Below are positions 26,214 through 35,725 of a DNA stretch of 64,000 bases, piece by piece. Source of the stretch: Sphingobacterium multivorum. GTDB lineage: Bacteria > Bacteroidota > Bacteroidia > Sphingobacteriales > Sphingobacteriaceae. The stretch covers positions 5,394,001 to 5,458,000 of the forward strand of contig NZ_CP154261.1 of assembly GCF_039511225.1 (NCBI RefSeq), read 5' to 3'. The notes below the pieces were generated by a model, which worked only from the letters and a program-made list of their open reading frames with translations, did not search any database and had not been told where the DNA came from. Every line of letters starts with the position of its first letter. The stretch's first letter is position 1. The position numbers were made by a program, and so were the translations under genes.

Positions 26214-27428
26214 TCAGGCCCGTTTCACATCGTTTCGGGAACAAACTCCAGATTCCATGGCATATAGCGCATTGCGATCAATAAGCTGGAGGACATTGCC
26301 GACCGAGGTTGCCGAGCGAAGGCCGTCGGGTGCTGTATTTAGACAGTAATCCAAAAGCCGGTCGACCGAAGATACAGCAACATGCATTCGTGTATCACTT
26401 GAAGCGTAATAGATATAAATCATACCGTCGGCATTCATGATCCAACCGTTGGAAAACAACACATTGGAAACATCACCGATCCGCTCTTCTCCCTCCGGCG
26501 CCATCAGATAACCTGCAGGCTCGGCGATCAATTGACTCGGATCATCCAGACTAGTAAGATAAATATAGAGCACATAGCGTAAGCCTGCAGCTGTCCCACG
26601 CACACCATGGGCGAGGTGTAGCCAGCCCTTCGCCGTTTTTAAAGGCGCAGGTCCCTCACCATTTTTAAGTTCTTTAATCGTATGATAAAAACGTTTGTTG
26701 ATAATTTGCTCTTCAACAACAACAGCGTTTTTAATATCATCAATTAATGACCATCCAATTCCGCCACCACGTTTCGCTAGGATAAAATCATCCTGTGGCC
26801 GTGTATACAAAGCATATTTCCCCTGTACAAATTCGGGGTGCAATACGACATTCCGCTGTTGACTACTCGCTTTCAAATTGGGTAATCGCTCCCAGTGCTT
26901 CAAATCTTTTGATCGAATGATGCCTGCTGCGGCAATGGCACTGGAGAGATCTCCAGGACCAGCGGCTGTATCGCGTTTTTCACTGCAAAAAATACCATAT
27001 ACCCAACCGTCTTCATGCGCAGTTAGACGGATATCATATACATTTGTTTCCTCCTCATCCAAATCAGGAAGAGCTAATGGCTGATCCCAAAATCGGAAAT
27101 TGTCGACCCCATTTTCACTTTCTGCTATCGCAAAAAATGATTTCCGGTCAGTCCCCTCAACACGAACAAACAAAAGGTACTTTCCTTGCCAGTAGAGTGC
27201 CCCTGCATTCATTGTTGAATTGAAAGTGATTCGCTCTAGAAAAAGAGGGTTTGTTAATGGATTAAAATCATAACGCCAGGTCAAGGGGATATGCTCTTTG
27301 GTAACAACAGGATATAAATAACGCTTAACAATTTTTCCGGGATTAGATAGTTCGACATTGGCTCTTTCCAATAATAAGCGTTGTGATTCGATAATGTAAG
27401 CTTGCTGACGTACAAATGATTCGGCCAT
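26214..27428 (-). CDS. GH130 4-O-beta-D-mannosyl-D-glucose phosphorylase
   Basis: 404 residues, very close to the characterized B. fragilis enzyme as I recall it: TRYRYP/KRYLYP start, FVRVEGTDRKSFFAIAES, NVYDIRLTAHEDGWVYGIFC, QQRNVVLHPEFVQGKYALY, YHTIKELKNGEGPAP, GWLHLAHGVRGTAAGLRYVL and YASSDTRMHVAVS. D132 in NVYD matches the catalytic aspartate. The enzyme uses phosphate to split Man-beta-1,4-Glc into mannose 1-phosphate and glucose. There is no signal peptide, so it acts in the cytoplasm. The ATG at 27428 is used; a TTG six codons upstream is less likely. Neighbours are a symporter and SusC/D. Confidence 0.93.
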   Translation of the reverse strand: MAESFVRQQAYIIESQRLLLERANVELSNPGKIVKRYLYPVVTKEHIPLTWRYDFNPLTNPLFLERITFNSTMNAGALYWQGKYLLFVRVEGTDRKSFFAIAESENGVDNFRFWDQPLALPDLDEEETNVYDIRLTAHEDGWVYGIFCSEKRDTAAGPGDLSSAIAAAGIIRSKDLKHWERLPNLKASSQQRNVVLHPEFVQGKYALYTRPQDDFILAKRGGGIGWSLIDDIKNAVVVEEQIINKRFYHTIKELKNGEGPAPLKTAKGWLHLAHGVRGTAAGLRYVLYIYLTSLDDPSQLIAEPAGYLMAPEGEERIGDVSNVLFSNGWIMNADGMIYIYYASSDTRMHVAVSSVDRLLDYCLNTAPDGLRSATSVGNVLQLIDRNALYAMESGVCSRNDVKRA

Positions 27429-27459
27429 AAATTTAGTTCTGTTCAAAAAAATAATTATT

Positions 27460-29283
27460 TTACAAGTGTTCGGGATAAAGCGGCATACGTGTCACCCGAT
27501 GGAATGCAGTGCCGCTACCCGTAGCGACCTCAAGATCGAATATCACTTCCTTTGTTTTCGGATCAATTTCCACAACACGTCCGCCCGAACCAATAGAAGT
27601 TGCTACCCCCATACCCGGACAAAATAAGACATGTCCCGTTTGTCCCAAGTATTGCACGCCCGATATGGCCTGTGAAAAGCCTTGCGCTCCGCGATCTTTT
27701 CCATAAGACCATACTTGCTGCACCGTTCTATTGGTCAGGTCAACCTTGTATTCCACGACCCGGCTATAGCTGTTCACCCCTGGAGCAAAATTTGATTTCC
27801 ATTGCCGATTATAGCCATTGTCAAAAACTAAAATACGATCCTTGCTCAAGGCGACAGGTGTATGTGGACCCCAGGGCCAATCAAAGCCCACCACCGCAGC
27901 ATCCCCATTGATCACTGCTGGATCTGTAATTGCTGTACCATCTTCGGCAATTGGCTTTAACAGCAAAGCCTGATATTTAGCTCCCCAATTTTTATGAGGC
28001 GATATAATCCATTGCGTTATTCCCGAATGGTTAAAGCTGAAAATCCCCTGATAACGTGCCGTAGCCAATAAATCTTCGCCAATTTCTGTAATTGAATTGT
28101 TGTGGGCCCAGTTACTTGGGCTCTGCGAAAAGGCCGGCGGCGTTACGCCATCAGGCTTGATATAACGCGTTGTATCCAGCTGCTTGGTGAGGTCCCATTC
28201 ATTGACTAAAACGCCTGTTTCCGGATTCAATTCGATGATAAAGTCGTTAATACGGGGTTGACCATTGTTTAAACGGGCTGCAGCTTTGGTTACATTGATC
28301 AAGAAATTACCATTGGCGGCCTCACTAATTTCATGGTGAAATCCGTATCCCAGTTTTGCCAGATCCCACTGATTGATCAGGTTTCCAAAAAGATCAATTT
28401 CAACAACACGTTGCTGAGACTGATCACCCGAAATAAAGGTTCCTTTTTTGGTCCGCTTAAGACCTATCGAACCGGAAAATTTCTGTAAATCAGAAGATTT
28501 TTTCAACAGCAACAACCAACGCAATTCACCCTCGTTATCAATCATATAAGGTAAAGAAGTATCTAGCTCACTATGCCCAGGATAACTCACCAAATTAATT
28601 CCGGGTTCCATTTTCTCGGTTTGTCCTTTGACGATCTTCCACTTGGGAAAGTCTTGCACTGTTAGCGCTTGTGTGACGATATGTATCGTTGTACTACCGC
28701 GCTCGTTACCTTCCCGATCAGTAAAAGTAAGATCGACCATATTATCATAATCGGCATATAAGCCCAATATAGGTACGTTTTGACGTGGTGTATCATCGTT
28801 ACATAAATGCGTAATAGTACCCAGTTTGCCATGCTTTCCGCGTACGGTCACCCGCACACGACCGTATGTCGGTAACCTTACATTTACCATGGCCGACAGC
28901 GGATTATAACCCGAAGGATCCAGTTTAATATTTTCAACAATAAAATCGAGCGAACTACCCTTGGTAGGTACGTCCACCTCCGACCCGTCGCTAAAGGAGA
29001 GTTTTGTACGCCAATGTACCAAATCAGAAGTTATCTTGAGGATATCCTTCATGGGGACATTTATGGCTCCCTTTTCAAAGTTGAAAACATACTCTTGTGT
29101 CTGCTGATTGACATCAAGCAACAATTCACCAGCATCGATTTTGGATGTCAATGCCAGCTTGGAAGATAATTCATTCGTTGTTTCCCGATCTTTTTTGCAG
29201 GAAAAAAACAACAGAACCAAGCAGCATATAGCGGGAAAAATCGCAGCGAAGCGCATGCGATATATTCGTTGTACTGCAATCAT
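27460..29283 (-). CDS. Arylsulfotransferase (ASST)-like lipoprotein of the mannoside locus
   Basis: 607 residues. The N-terminus has a lipoprotein signal, LVLLFFSCKKD, followed by a beta-rich domain (about 40-200) and then a six-bladed propeller-like ASST region. Candidate active-site histidines fall in YGFHHEIS, NWAHNNSI and WGPHTPVA, in the order seen in AssT-type enzymes, which move sulfate between phenols. ATG at 29283 is the first start; ATG at 29256 (MRFAAIF) also leaves an intact signal. It sits between SusD and the phosphorylase. An ASST-type protein is unusual in a sugar-uptake locus and may act on a sulfated or phenolic substituent. True activity is unknown. Confidence 0.82.
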   Translation of the reverse strand: MIAVQRIYRMRFAAIFPAICCLVLLFFSCKKDRETTNELSSKLALTSKIDAGELLLDVNQQTQEYVFNFEKGAINVPMKDILKITSDLVHWRTKLSFSDGSEVDVPTKGSSLDFIVENIKLDPSGYNPLSAMVNVRLPTYGRVRVTVRGKHGKLGTITHLCNDDTPRQNVPILGLYADYDNMVDLTFTDREGNERGSTTIHIVTQALTVQDFPKWKIVKGQTEKMEPGINLVSYPGHSELDTSLPYMIDNEGELRWLLLLKKSSDLQKFSGSIGLKRTKKGTFISGDQSQQRVVEIDLFGNLINQWDLAKLGYGFHHEISEAANGNFLINVTKAAARLNNGQPRINDFIIELNPETGVLVNEWDLTKQLDTTRYIKPDGVTPPAFSQSPSNWAHNNSITEIGEDLLATARYQGIFSFNHSGITQWIISPHKNWGAKYQALLLKPIAEDGTAITDPAVINGDAAVVGFDWPWGPHTPVALSKDRILVFDNGYNRQWKSNFAPGVNSYSRVVEYKVDLTNRTVQQVWSYGKDRGAQGFSQAISGVQYLGQTGHVLFCPGMGVATSIGSGGRVVEIDPKTKEVIFDLEVATGSGTAFHRVTRMPLYPEHL

Positions 29284-29424
29284 ACTTATTATTGTTTAAA
29301 AGAAATTTCAAAAAGTATTCCGGCAGAGGCATCTACTCCCCTACCGGAAAAAACTAACACTCAACTGTGGAATCGAGAATAATTCGTATCTGCCTACCGA
29401 CCCAGTCGGAAGCACTGCTGCAGC

Positions 29425-31068
29425 TTACCGCCACAACGGATGTTGTTCTATTTTGGTATTGGTATTCAATTCGTCCTGCGGTATCGGAAGATAATAATGC
29501 TTAGGCTGAAAATTATTAGCCCCTTGCTTTTTGTTGTCTACAAAAATCTTCTTCATATCAGCATACGTAAACCAGCGTTTTAAGTCAAAGAAACGATGCC
29601 CTTCAAAGAAAAACTCCAATTCATTCTGTTTCATGATTTCTTTCATCAAATCATCTTTACCACTCCAGGTCTTATTAGCCAATCCCGCGCGATCACGTAT
29701 ACGCTTCAGACTCGACGAAGCATCTGCAATGTTTCCATTCTGTGCACACGCTTCAGCATGTAACAATAGCACTTCAGAGAAACGGAACACCCGTAGATTG
29801 TTGTTGTTGTTCTTCGCTGGATCATAATGTGAGTTGGAACCCGCAGCATTCATATAAGCATTGGTATACTTATTCATCAAGAAACGCCCCTGTTTTCCAT
29901 CAATAGTTGGGAAAGCCTTTTCAAGTTCTTCAGGAGAGTGGCGCTTAAATTTCTCCTGACATTTCGCCCAAATATCATCAAAAGTCTGATTTCCATACCA
30001 TTTACCATCGGCTGCCCCAATTTGGTAGTCCGAATATTTCCATAGGAAACTGGCATTCATACGTTTGTCAAAACGAGTATCGGATCCTGCAGGTCTCTGC
30101 TCAGCGATAAAATCACGTATTATTGTAGGTGAAGGCATGATCTTGAACCATGCTCCAGTACCATCGGGTCCTACAAAGTTCGGTAGTACCATTCCCAGGT
30201 GCGAGTTTGGCTGATCATTTCCCCATACACCACCGCTACTCAATGTGCCATCGTAAGCCAATTCCCATACCGACTCCTTGTTAAACTTAGTTGTGTGTTT
30301 GAAATTATCTTGATAATCGGCTACCAAATCATAATTATAAGGTGAGGAAAGCAGTACCTTCAGTTCCTTTTCGGCTTCGCTATATTGCTTAGTATATACC
30401 AATGCTTTACCTAGGTGCGCAATCGCAGCACCCTTGGTTACACGGCCCAATTCATCTGCCGGTCTATTTACAGGCAGGTTTTCTTTTGCCACTTTGAAAT
30501 CGGCAATCACTTGCTTCCAGATTTCAGCTTCCGATGCAGACGCAGCCTCACCCGGTTCTGCATCATCCGTTGCTACCGTCAGGCGCAACGGTACATCACC
30601 CCAGTTGGCAGCCAACAAAAAATAGTACATCCCCCTTAGGAAACTTACCTCACCGATCAGCTGTTTTTTCTTGGCTTCGTCCATAGGCACCTTATCTATA
30701 TTTTTGAAAAATACATTCGCCCGATTAATACCTTTGTATAAGCTACCAAACTCACTATTACCCGTAGACGCGCTATTCAGGAAATTAACAAATTCCCAGG
30801 TAAAAGCTTCTTCTCCAATTAGAAAAAACGTATCATCCGCCCGATTCATGGTTTGATACCCGCTCCATGCGCCATAATAGCCCGCCATCTGGTTACGAAT
30901 AGGTGAATAAACAGTTGCTACGGCGGATACAGCATCGTTTTCATTCGCCCAAAAGACACCATCCACAGGTTTATTGGGATTCATTTTGTCCAAAAAATCC
31001 TTGGAACAGCCCGTTAAAGACAGCCCCAGTACTACCGCAATCGTATATTTATTGATTAAAAATTTCAT
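29425..31068 (-). CDS. SusD/RagB-like outer-membrane lipoprotein (pair 1)
   Basis: 547 residues, a surface glycan-binding partner of SusC. The lipobox is LSLTGCSKDFLD. N-terminal SusD-like repeats contain NRADDTF and GEVSFLRGMYYFLLAANWGDVPL. The C-terminal RagB/SusD part has LRVFRFSEVLLLHAEACAQNG, LKRIRDRAG and the end motif QNELEFFFEGHRFFDLKRW. It is the second gene of the mannoside locus, 49 bp after SusC pair 1. Confidence 0.95.
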   Translation of the reverse strand: MKFLINKYTIAVVLGLSLTGCSKDFLDKMNPNKPVDGVFWANENDAVSAVATVYSPIRNQMAGYYGAWSGYQTMNRADDTFFLIGEEAFTWEFVNFLNSASTGNSEFGSLYKGINRANVFFKNIDKVPMDEAKKKQLIGEVSFLRGMYYFLLAANWGDVPLRLTVATDDAEPGEAASASEAEIWKQVIADFKVAKENLPVNRPADELGRVTKGAAIAHLGKALVYTKQYSEAEKELKVLLSSPYNYDLVADYQDNFKHTTKFNKESVWELAYDGTLSSGGVWGNDQPNSHLGMVLPNFVGPDGTGAWFKIMPSPTIIRDFIAEQRPAGSDTRFDKRMNASFLWKYSDYQIGAADGKWYGNQTFDDIWAKCQEKFKRHSPEELEKAFPTIDGKQGRFLMNKYTNAYMNAAGSNSHYDPAKNNNNNLRVFRFSEVLLLHAEACAQNGNIADASSSLKRIRDRAGLANKTWSGKDDLMKEIMKQNELEFFFEGHRFFDLKRWFTYADMKKIFVDNKKQGANNFQPKHYYLPIPQDELNTNTKIEQHPLWR

Positions 31069-31117
31069 AGTTGTATGCTAAAAATGCTAAGATTCATGAA
31101 AAACATCGTTATGTCGT

Positions 31118-34100
31118 TTAAAAACTGGCTTGTAAGCCAAACATAAAGGTGCGTGCCAATGGAAAACGACCATAATCTGTCCCTGCCGTCATCGTACTAG
31201 ATCCACCACCATTCTCATCAGAATTGATTCCTAGATCCGGCGTGTATCCTTTATACTTTGTCGAAGTAAACAAATTGTCACCAGCGAAGAAGACACGGGT
31301 ACTTTTCAGTCCCGCCTTGCTCAACACAAGCTGCGGTAATGTATAGCCGATCTCTAAGGTCTTTAAGCGGAAGAAAGATCCACTCTCCAACCAACGGTCA
31401 GACGTACGGCGTTTGTTGTTATTCGGATCTTCACGCGTGTAGCGTGGAATATCCGTATTGGTATTTGATGGTGTCCAAGAGTTTAGCAAGCTTGCTGAAT
31501 GGTTATTGACTTCGTTGGTTGATTCAATGCGTGCCCGGGTGTAGTTGTATATTTTATTGCCCGATACACCATCAAAGAAAAACCCCAAATCAACACCCTT
31601 ATACTCCACATTACCCCGAATACCATAAGCCAGCTTAGGGAAAGGGCTCCCCACGTATTGGGCGTCTTGATAATCCGTGATTTTTCCATCATCATTGAAA
31701 TCTACAAAGCGAATATCTCCCGCCTTAGCATTAGGCTGTATAACTGTACCATTTGAGCTTTTGTACGCTTGCACTTCAGCATCAGACTGGAATATACCAT
31801 CTGTCTTAATCAACCAGAAGCCACCTATCGGATAACCAACTCTCGCCCAGGTGATATCACCTTCAGCATGCGGATTGAAACCGGCAAACTCTTGGATAGA
31901 ACCTAAGGTTACAGCCTTCATATTGTTCTTGACCGTAGAGGCATTGACAGAAATATTGTAGTTAACCTCACCTACAGCATCCCGAAAGCTAGTCAAAAAC
32001 TCGAACCCTTTATTACTGATTACCCCTGCATTCATTACTGGGGTACCACCCAGACCTGATGAAGGCGCACGATTGATTCCCAAGAGTATGTCTTTGGTCT
32101 CGCGTACATAATAGTCAGCACTAACGTTCAATCGCTTATTCAAAAAAGCCAGATCTAAACCGATATCACTGGTTTCGGTCTCTTCCCAGGTCAAGGCAGC
32201 TGGCGATACCCAGTCGTAGCCCGGAATTGCGCCTAACCACAATTTACCACCCTGAATATAATTGATACCATATTGGGTTGTGAACTGTGTTGTATAGTTA
32301 GCGATATTCTGGTTACCTAGGCGGCCATAACTGGCGCGAATCTTAAATTCATTGACCGTTTTTTTAGCGGATTCAAAGAAAGCTTCGTTCATCACGTTCC
32401 AACCCAACGCAACAGAGGGGAATACGCCATAGCGATGTCCACTCGCAAACTTCGATGAGCCATCCCGTCTTATAGTAGCCGTTAAAAGATAACGGTTGTC
32501 ATAGGTGTACATCAAGCGGCCAAACTGAGAAACCAACGCATCCTCTTGAAGGTTTCCATTGGTAGACTGCTGATCCATTGCTGCAGCATCAATAGCATCT
32601 GTACCTAGTGGAATATCGTAACGTCCCAAACCAAAACCACGATTGTTGTTTTCCTGCGCTGAATATCCAGCCAAAACGGATAGCGTATGCTTGTCAAAGG
32701 TACGGTCATAGTGTAACGTGTTTTCAATCAACCACTGGTTATTAAAAAATGCACTTTCTCTCAAATAAGATTGTATCAATTTATCACCATACACATGTGG
32801 TTCTGCCTTTTTATTATAATTACGCCCGGTGGTACGATTGGCCCCTACATTCAGTCTATACTTCAACCCTTTGACAAAAAGATCGACCTCTGCGTAACCG
32901 CTAAGCATGATATCGGTCTGATGACGTTGATTATTGTACAAATTAAGGACGCCAACAGGATTTTCGATATTTTTCATCCAGGACGAATAGGTACCGTAGC
33001 CGCCCAATATATTCGAATCATACACAGGTACCAAAGGATTCTGACGCAAAATATCGGTAATCACCAGTTCTGATCCACGTTGTTGATCGCCATTCTTAAT
33101 TAAGAATGTATTCCCCAAGCGTAGATGGTTGTTAAACAGGCTAAAGGTATTTTTAGTTCGTAGATTAAAGGTTTTGTAATCCGTATTCAAAAGTATTCCT
33201 TCCTGTGCCAAGTAGCCCGCGGAAACACTATAAGTTGAACGCTCGCCTCCGCCTGCAATATCCACATTAACTTTATGCATAGGCGCCGTACGGAATACTT
33301 CTTTTTGCCAATCCGTATTAGCTGTCATCGCTTCGGCACTCGAAGGCAGTAACTTGTTCTCTTTCTGAAATGCTTTCCATTGTACGGCATCCATAAGATC
33401 CAACATTTTGGAAACTTTTTGTACACCTGTGAACGCATTTACACTAAGTGTAGCTGCCGTGTTTTGCCGGCCACTTTTGGTCGTCACGATAACGACACCA
33501 TTAGCTGCACGTGAGCCATAAATAGCTGCCGCAGATGCATCTTTTAAGACTTCCAACGAAGCGATGTCATTAGGATCCACCAGGTTGATATCTCCAAATA
33601 CTCCATCCACAACGTACAGCGGCGTATTGCTACCAAAAGAACTTAAACCACGGATGGTAACATTCAACCCCGCTCCGGGAGCTCCCCCCGAATTGGTCAC
33701 AGATACGCCCGCAACACGCCCCTGTAAAGCTCCGGCAGTACTTTTAGCCAGATTAGATTGTAGATCTTTGCCCGTTACTGATGCCACTGCACCGGTCAAA
33801 TCACGCTTCTTTACCGTACCATAACCGATCACCACGACTTCATCCAACTCATTGCCCGATTGAAGCACAATACTGTAGGTTGATGCATCATTGACAAGGA
33901 TTTCTTGCTCCTTCATTCCGACGTAGGTAATTTTTAAGGTTTTCCCCTTCGCAACGTCAAGTGTAAAAGATCCATCGGCATCCGTTTTAGTTCCGTTGGC
34001 ACTACCTTTGATATTGACCGTAGCTCCTGCCACTGGCTTATTATCCGCGTCGAGGACTTTGCCTCTCACCTTTTGGGATTGCTGTGCAAAAGCCAAGCTC

Positions 34101-34141
34101 CCACAAGTGGAAAGTAAGAGTAGTAAAGCTGTTTTTCTCAT
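31118..34141 (-). CDS. SusC/RagA-like TonB-dependent outer-membrane transporter (pair 1)
   Basis: 1007 residues. A signal peptide (LLLLLSTCGSLAFAQ) is followed by a carboxypeptidase-regulatory-like domain (about 24-100) and then the plug, with EVVVIGYGTVKKRDLTGAV and PLYVVDGVFGDINLVDPNDI. The SusC hallmark KDASAAAIYGSRAANGVVIV follows, and a 22-strand barrel ends in ARTFMFGLQASF. No STN domain is present, so direct anti-sigma signalling is not expected. It is the first gene of the run; an AraC-family regulator lies 442 bp upstream. Confidence 0.96.
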   Translation of the reverse strand: MRKTALLLLLSTCGSLAFAQQSQKVRGKVLDADNKPVAGATVNIKGSANGTKTDADGSFTLDVAKGKTLKITYVGMKEQEILVNDASTYSIVLQSGNELDEVVVIGYGTVKKRDLTGAVASVTGKDLQSNLAKSTAGALQGRVAGVSVTNSGGAPGAGLNVTIRGLSSFGSNTPLYVVDGVFGDINLVDPNDIASLEVLKDASAAAIYGSRAANGVVIVTTKSGRQNTAATLSVNAFTGVQKVSKMLDLMDAVQWKAFQKENKLLPSSAEAMTANTDWQKEVFRTAPMHKVNVDIAGGGERSTYSVSAGYLAQEGILLNTDYKTFNLRTKNTFSLFNNHLRLGNTFLIKNGDQQRGSELVITDILRQNPLVPVYDSNILGGYGTYSSWMKNIENPVGVLNLYNNQRHQTDIMLSGYAEVDLFVKGLKYRLNVGANRTTGRNYNKKAEPHVYGDKLIQSYLRESAFFNNQWLIENTLHYDRTFDKHTLSVLAGYSAQENNNRGFGLGRYDIPLGTDAIDAAAMDQQSTNGNLQEDALVSQFGRLMYTYDNRYLLTATIRRDGSSKFASGHRYGVFPSVALGWNVMNEAFFESAKKTVNEFKIRASYGRLGNQNIANYTTQFTTQYGINYIQGGKLWLGAIPGYDWVSPAALTWEETETSDIGLDLAFLNKRLNVSADYYVRETKDILLGINRAPSSGLGGTPVMNAGVISNKGFEFLTSFRDAVGEVNYNISVNASTVKNNMKAVTLGSIQEFAGFNPHAEGDITWARVGYPIGGFWLIKTDGIFQSDAEVQAYKSSNGTVIQPNAKAGDIRFVDFNDDGKITDYQDAQYVGSPFPKLAYGIRGNVEYKGVDLGFFFDGVSGNKIYNYTRARIESTNEVNNHSASLLNSWTPSNTNTDIPRYTREDPNNNKRRTSDRWLESGSFFRLKTLEIGYTLPQLVLSKAGLKSTRVFFAGDNLFTSTKYKGYTPDLGINSDENGGGSSTMTAGTDYGRFPLARTFMFGLQASF

Positions 34142-34583
34142 ATTTTGTGTATTTAAGGTTTACAATAAATAGATGATTTGTATAATATGTCTATACTTAA
34201 TTGGTATTCTAATATTGGTTTATCTAACGAAATTAGAGAAAAGGTGAAGCCTTAAGTAGCAAAATCAAGTCATTTATATTGTACTTTTCATTCATATTTC
34301 TGTTGGAAAAATCATGAAAAAGTCAGCACAAACGATTGCGTAAAATGGAAATGATAACAAAACAGGAAAAACAATGGCGTATTGGAATAAAATAGTAAAA
34401 AACTGAAAAACAGCGTATTAAAAAATACTTCGAGTCATTTTATTGAACTTTGGACTCATTTGTATTGAATTATCATAGAGGGGATTGGCAGGGTCTTATC
34501 GAATATCTGTATCCTGAAAAAATGGACATAGGAGATCTTTCCGCTTTTTGAAAAAGCGAAATAGAAAAGGAAAAAAGAAAAAG
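34142..34583. other. 442-bp spacer between SusC pair 1 and the AraC-type gene
   Basis: AT-rich, with no frame that looks like a gene. It should hold the promoter and activator site of the mannoside locus, but I found no convincing TTTG / TAnnTTTG pair or clear inverted repeat on the minus strand. Its leader does not share the hairpin seen before the SusC genes of pairs 2 and 3. Confidence 0.5.
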
Positions 34584-35453
34584 CTAGATAATCATTTGCT
34601 GTTTACGTAAACTATTTCTGTACTCGACTGGGGTAAGGTCTTTTTTCTTTTTAAATACACGGTAGAAGTACGAAACGCTGTTAAATCCACATTGTTCGAC
34701 GATATCGGCAATTAGCGTCTCATCTTTCAGTAATCGCACCGCCATATTGATCCTAAAGTCGAGCAGATAATCCGTAAAATTCATCCCTGTAGCCGATTTC
34801 AGGAAACGGGAAAATGTTGACTTGCTCATGTTCATCACTGCGGCAACCATCGGAAGGTTCAATTCCCGGTTTACATGGGTAACGATATATTCCTGCAATC
34901 GTCCCATCATCAATTCGCTATTGCTCAACACTGTATTGGTCGCAGTAGATAATACACGGATATCATCACCTTTGGACAATTCATACAGCAACACCAAAAG
35001 TTTCATAACCGAATAGAACCCATCCCTTTCCAAAGTCAATATGCGTAACAGAGGTAATACCCGATCTACCGTGTCTTTACCAAAAACTACACCACGTGAA
35101 GCTTTGGATAATAACTGTTGTATACTTGCAAACTGCTTTTTATCCAGATACTGTTCAATTAATGAAGGATGAAACTGAATCGTGATCTCATGAATATCAT
35201 TTGATTGGCAATCGCCATCTTTCCATGCATGTTCAAGCTCAGGACTAGCAATGAGCACCAGATCGCGTTCTCCAATAGATTCGATCGAGTTACCAATGAT
35301 ACGTTGAGCACCCGCTGCCCCCTCAACATAGTTGAGCTCATATTCAGGATGAATATGTACGGGAAATGTAAAAGAAGATTTTCTCCGATCGAAGACCACA
35401 AAACAGTCATCGGAAGATAATGGCGATTTCTCTCTAAATATATCAGGTCTCAT
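34584..35453 (-). CDS. AraC-family transcriptional regulator with cupin-type sensor
   Basis: 289 residues. The N-terminal part (about 15-110, with FPVHIHPEYELNYVEG) is a cupin-like ligand-binding domain. The C-terminal part (about 188-285) is the double helix-turn-helix: LPMVAAVMNMSKSTFSRFLKSATG, then DIVEQCGFNSVSYFYRVFKK. Regulators of this type often activate adjacent sugar genes on binding a sugar or oligosaccharide. It lies immediately upstream of SusC pair 1 on the same strand, so local control of that locus is likely, although no binding site was identified. Confidence 0.9.
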   Translation of the reverse strand: MRPDIFREKSPLSSDDCFVVFDRRKSSFTFPVHIHPEYELNYVEGAAGAQRIIGNSIESIGERDLVLIASPELEHAWKDGDCQSNDIHEITIQFHPSLIEQYLDKKQFASIQQLLSKASRGVVFGKDTVDRVLPLLRILTLERDGFYSVMKLLVLLYELSKGDDIRVLSTATNTVLSNSELMMGRLQEYIVTHVNRELNLPMVAAVMNMSKSTFSRFLKSATGMNFTDYLLDFRINMAVRLLKDETLIADIVEQCGFNSVSYFYRVFKKKKDLTPVEYRNSLRKQQMII

Positions 35454-35632
35454 AATTGGATTTTCCCCTCCAGTAAATTACCCAAACTTAAAAAATAATA
35501 TGTATAATCCATTGGTGCTTCAGCACATTTGCACGCGGTTAAGCAGAAGCTTTCCAGAGGTGAACCCTTACTTCATGGTTCCCGCATCAAGTTAATGCAG
35601 ATCCAATGGGGGCTGCTGCGCATCAAAAAGGA

Positions 35633-35659
35633 ATGAGCCCGATAAAATATCGAGCTCAT
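35633..35659 (-). terminator. Possible terminator after the S9 peptidase gene
   Basis: ATGAGCCCGATA (35633-35644) pairs with TATCGAGCTCAT (35648-35659) with one C-A mismatch. Read on the minus strand, the stem is followed by CCTTTTTG. It lies 67-93 bp beyond the peptidase stop. Confidence 0.45.
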
Positions 35660-35725
35660 CACCTGAACAATTAATTTCTAACCTTGTCCTACTTTTTGGC
35701 TGCAATTCATTTTTGCAACCCCTTT

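Noticed and set aside
31118..34141. Anti-sigma/ECF sigma control of SusC pair 1 through an STN domain
   Set aside because: None of the three SusC proteins has an N-terminal STN domain, and there are no sigma/anti-sigma genes nearby; an AraC-type gene is present instead.
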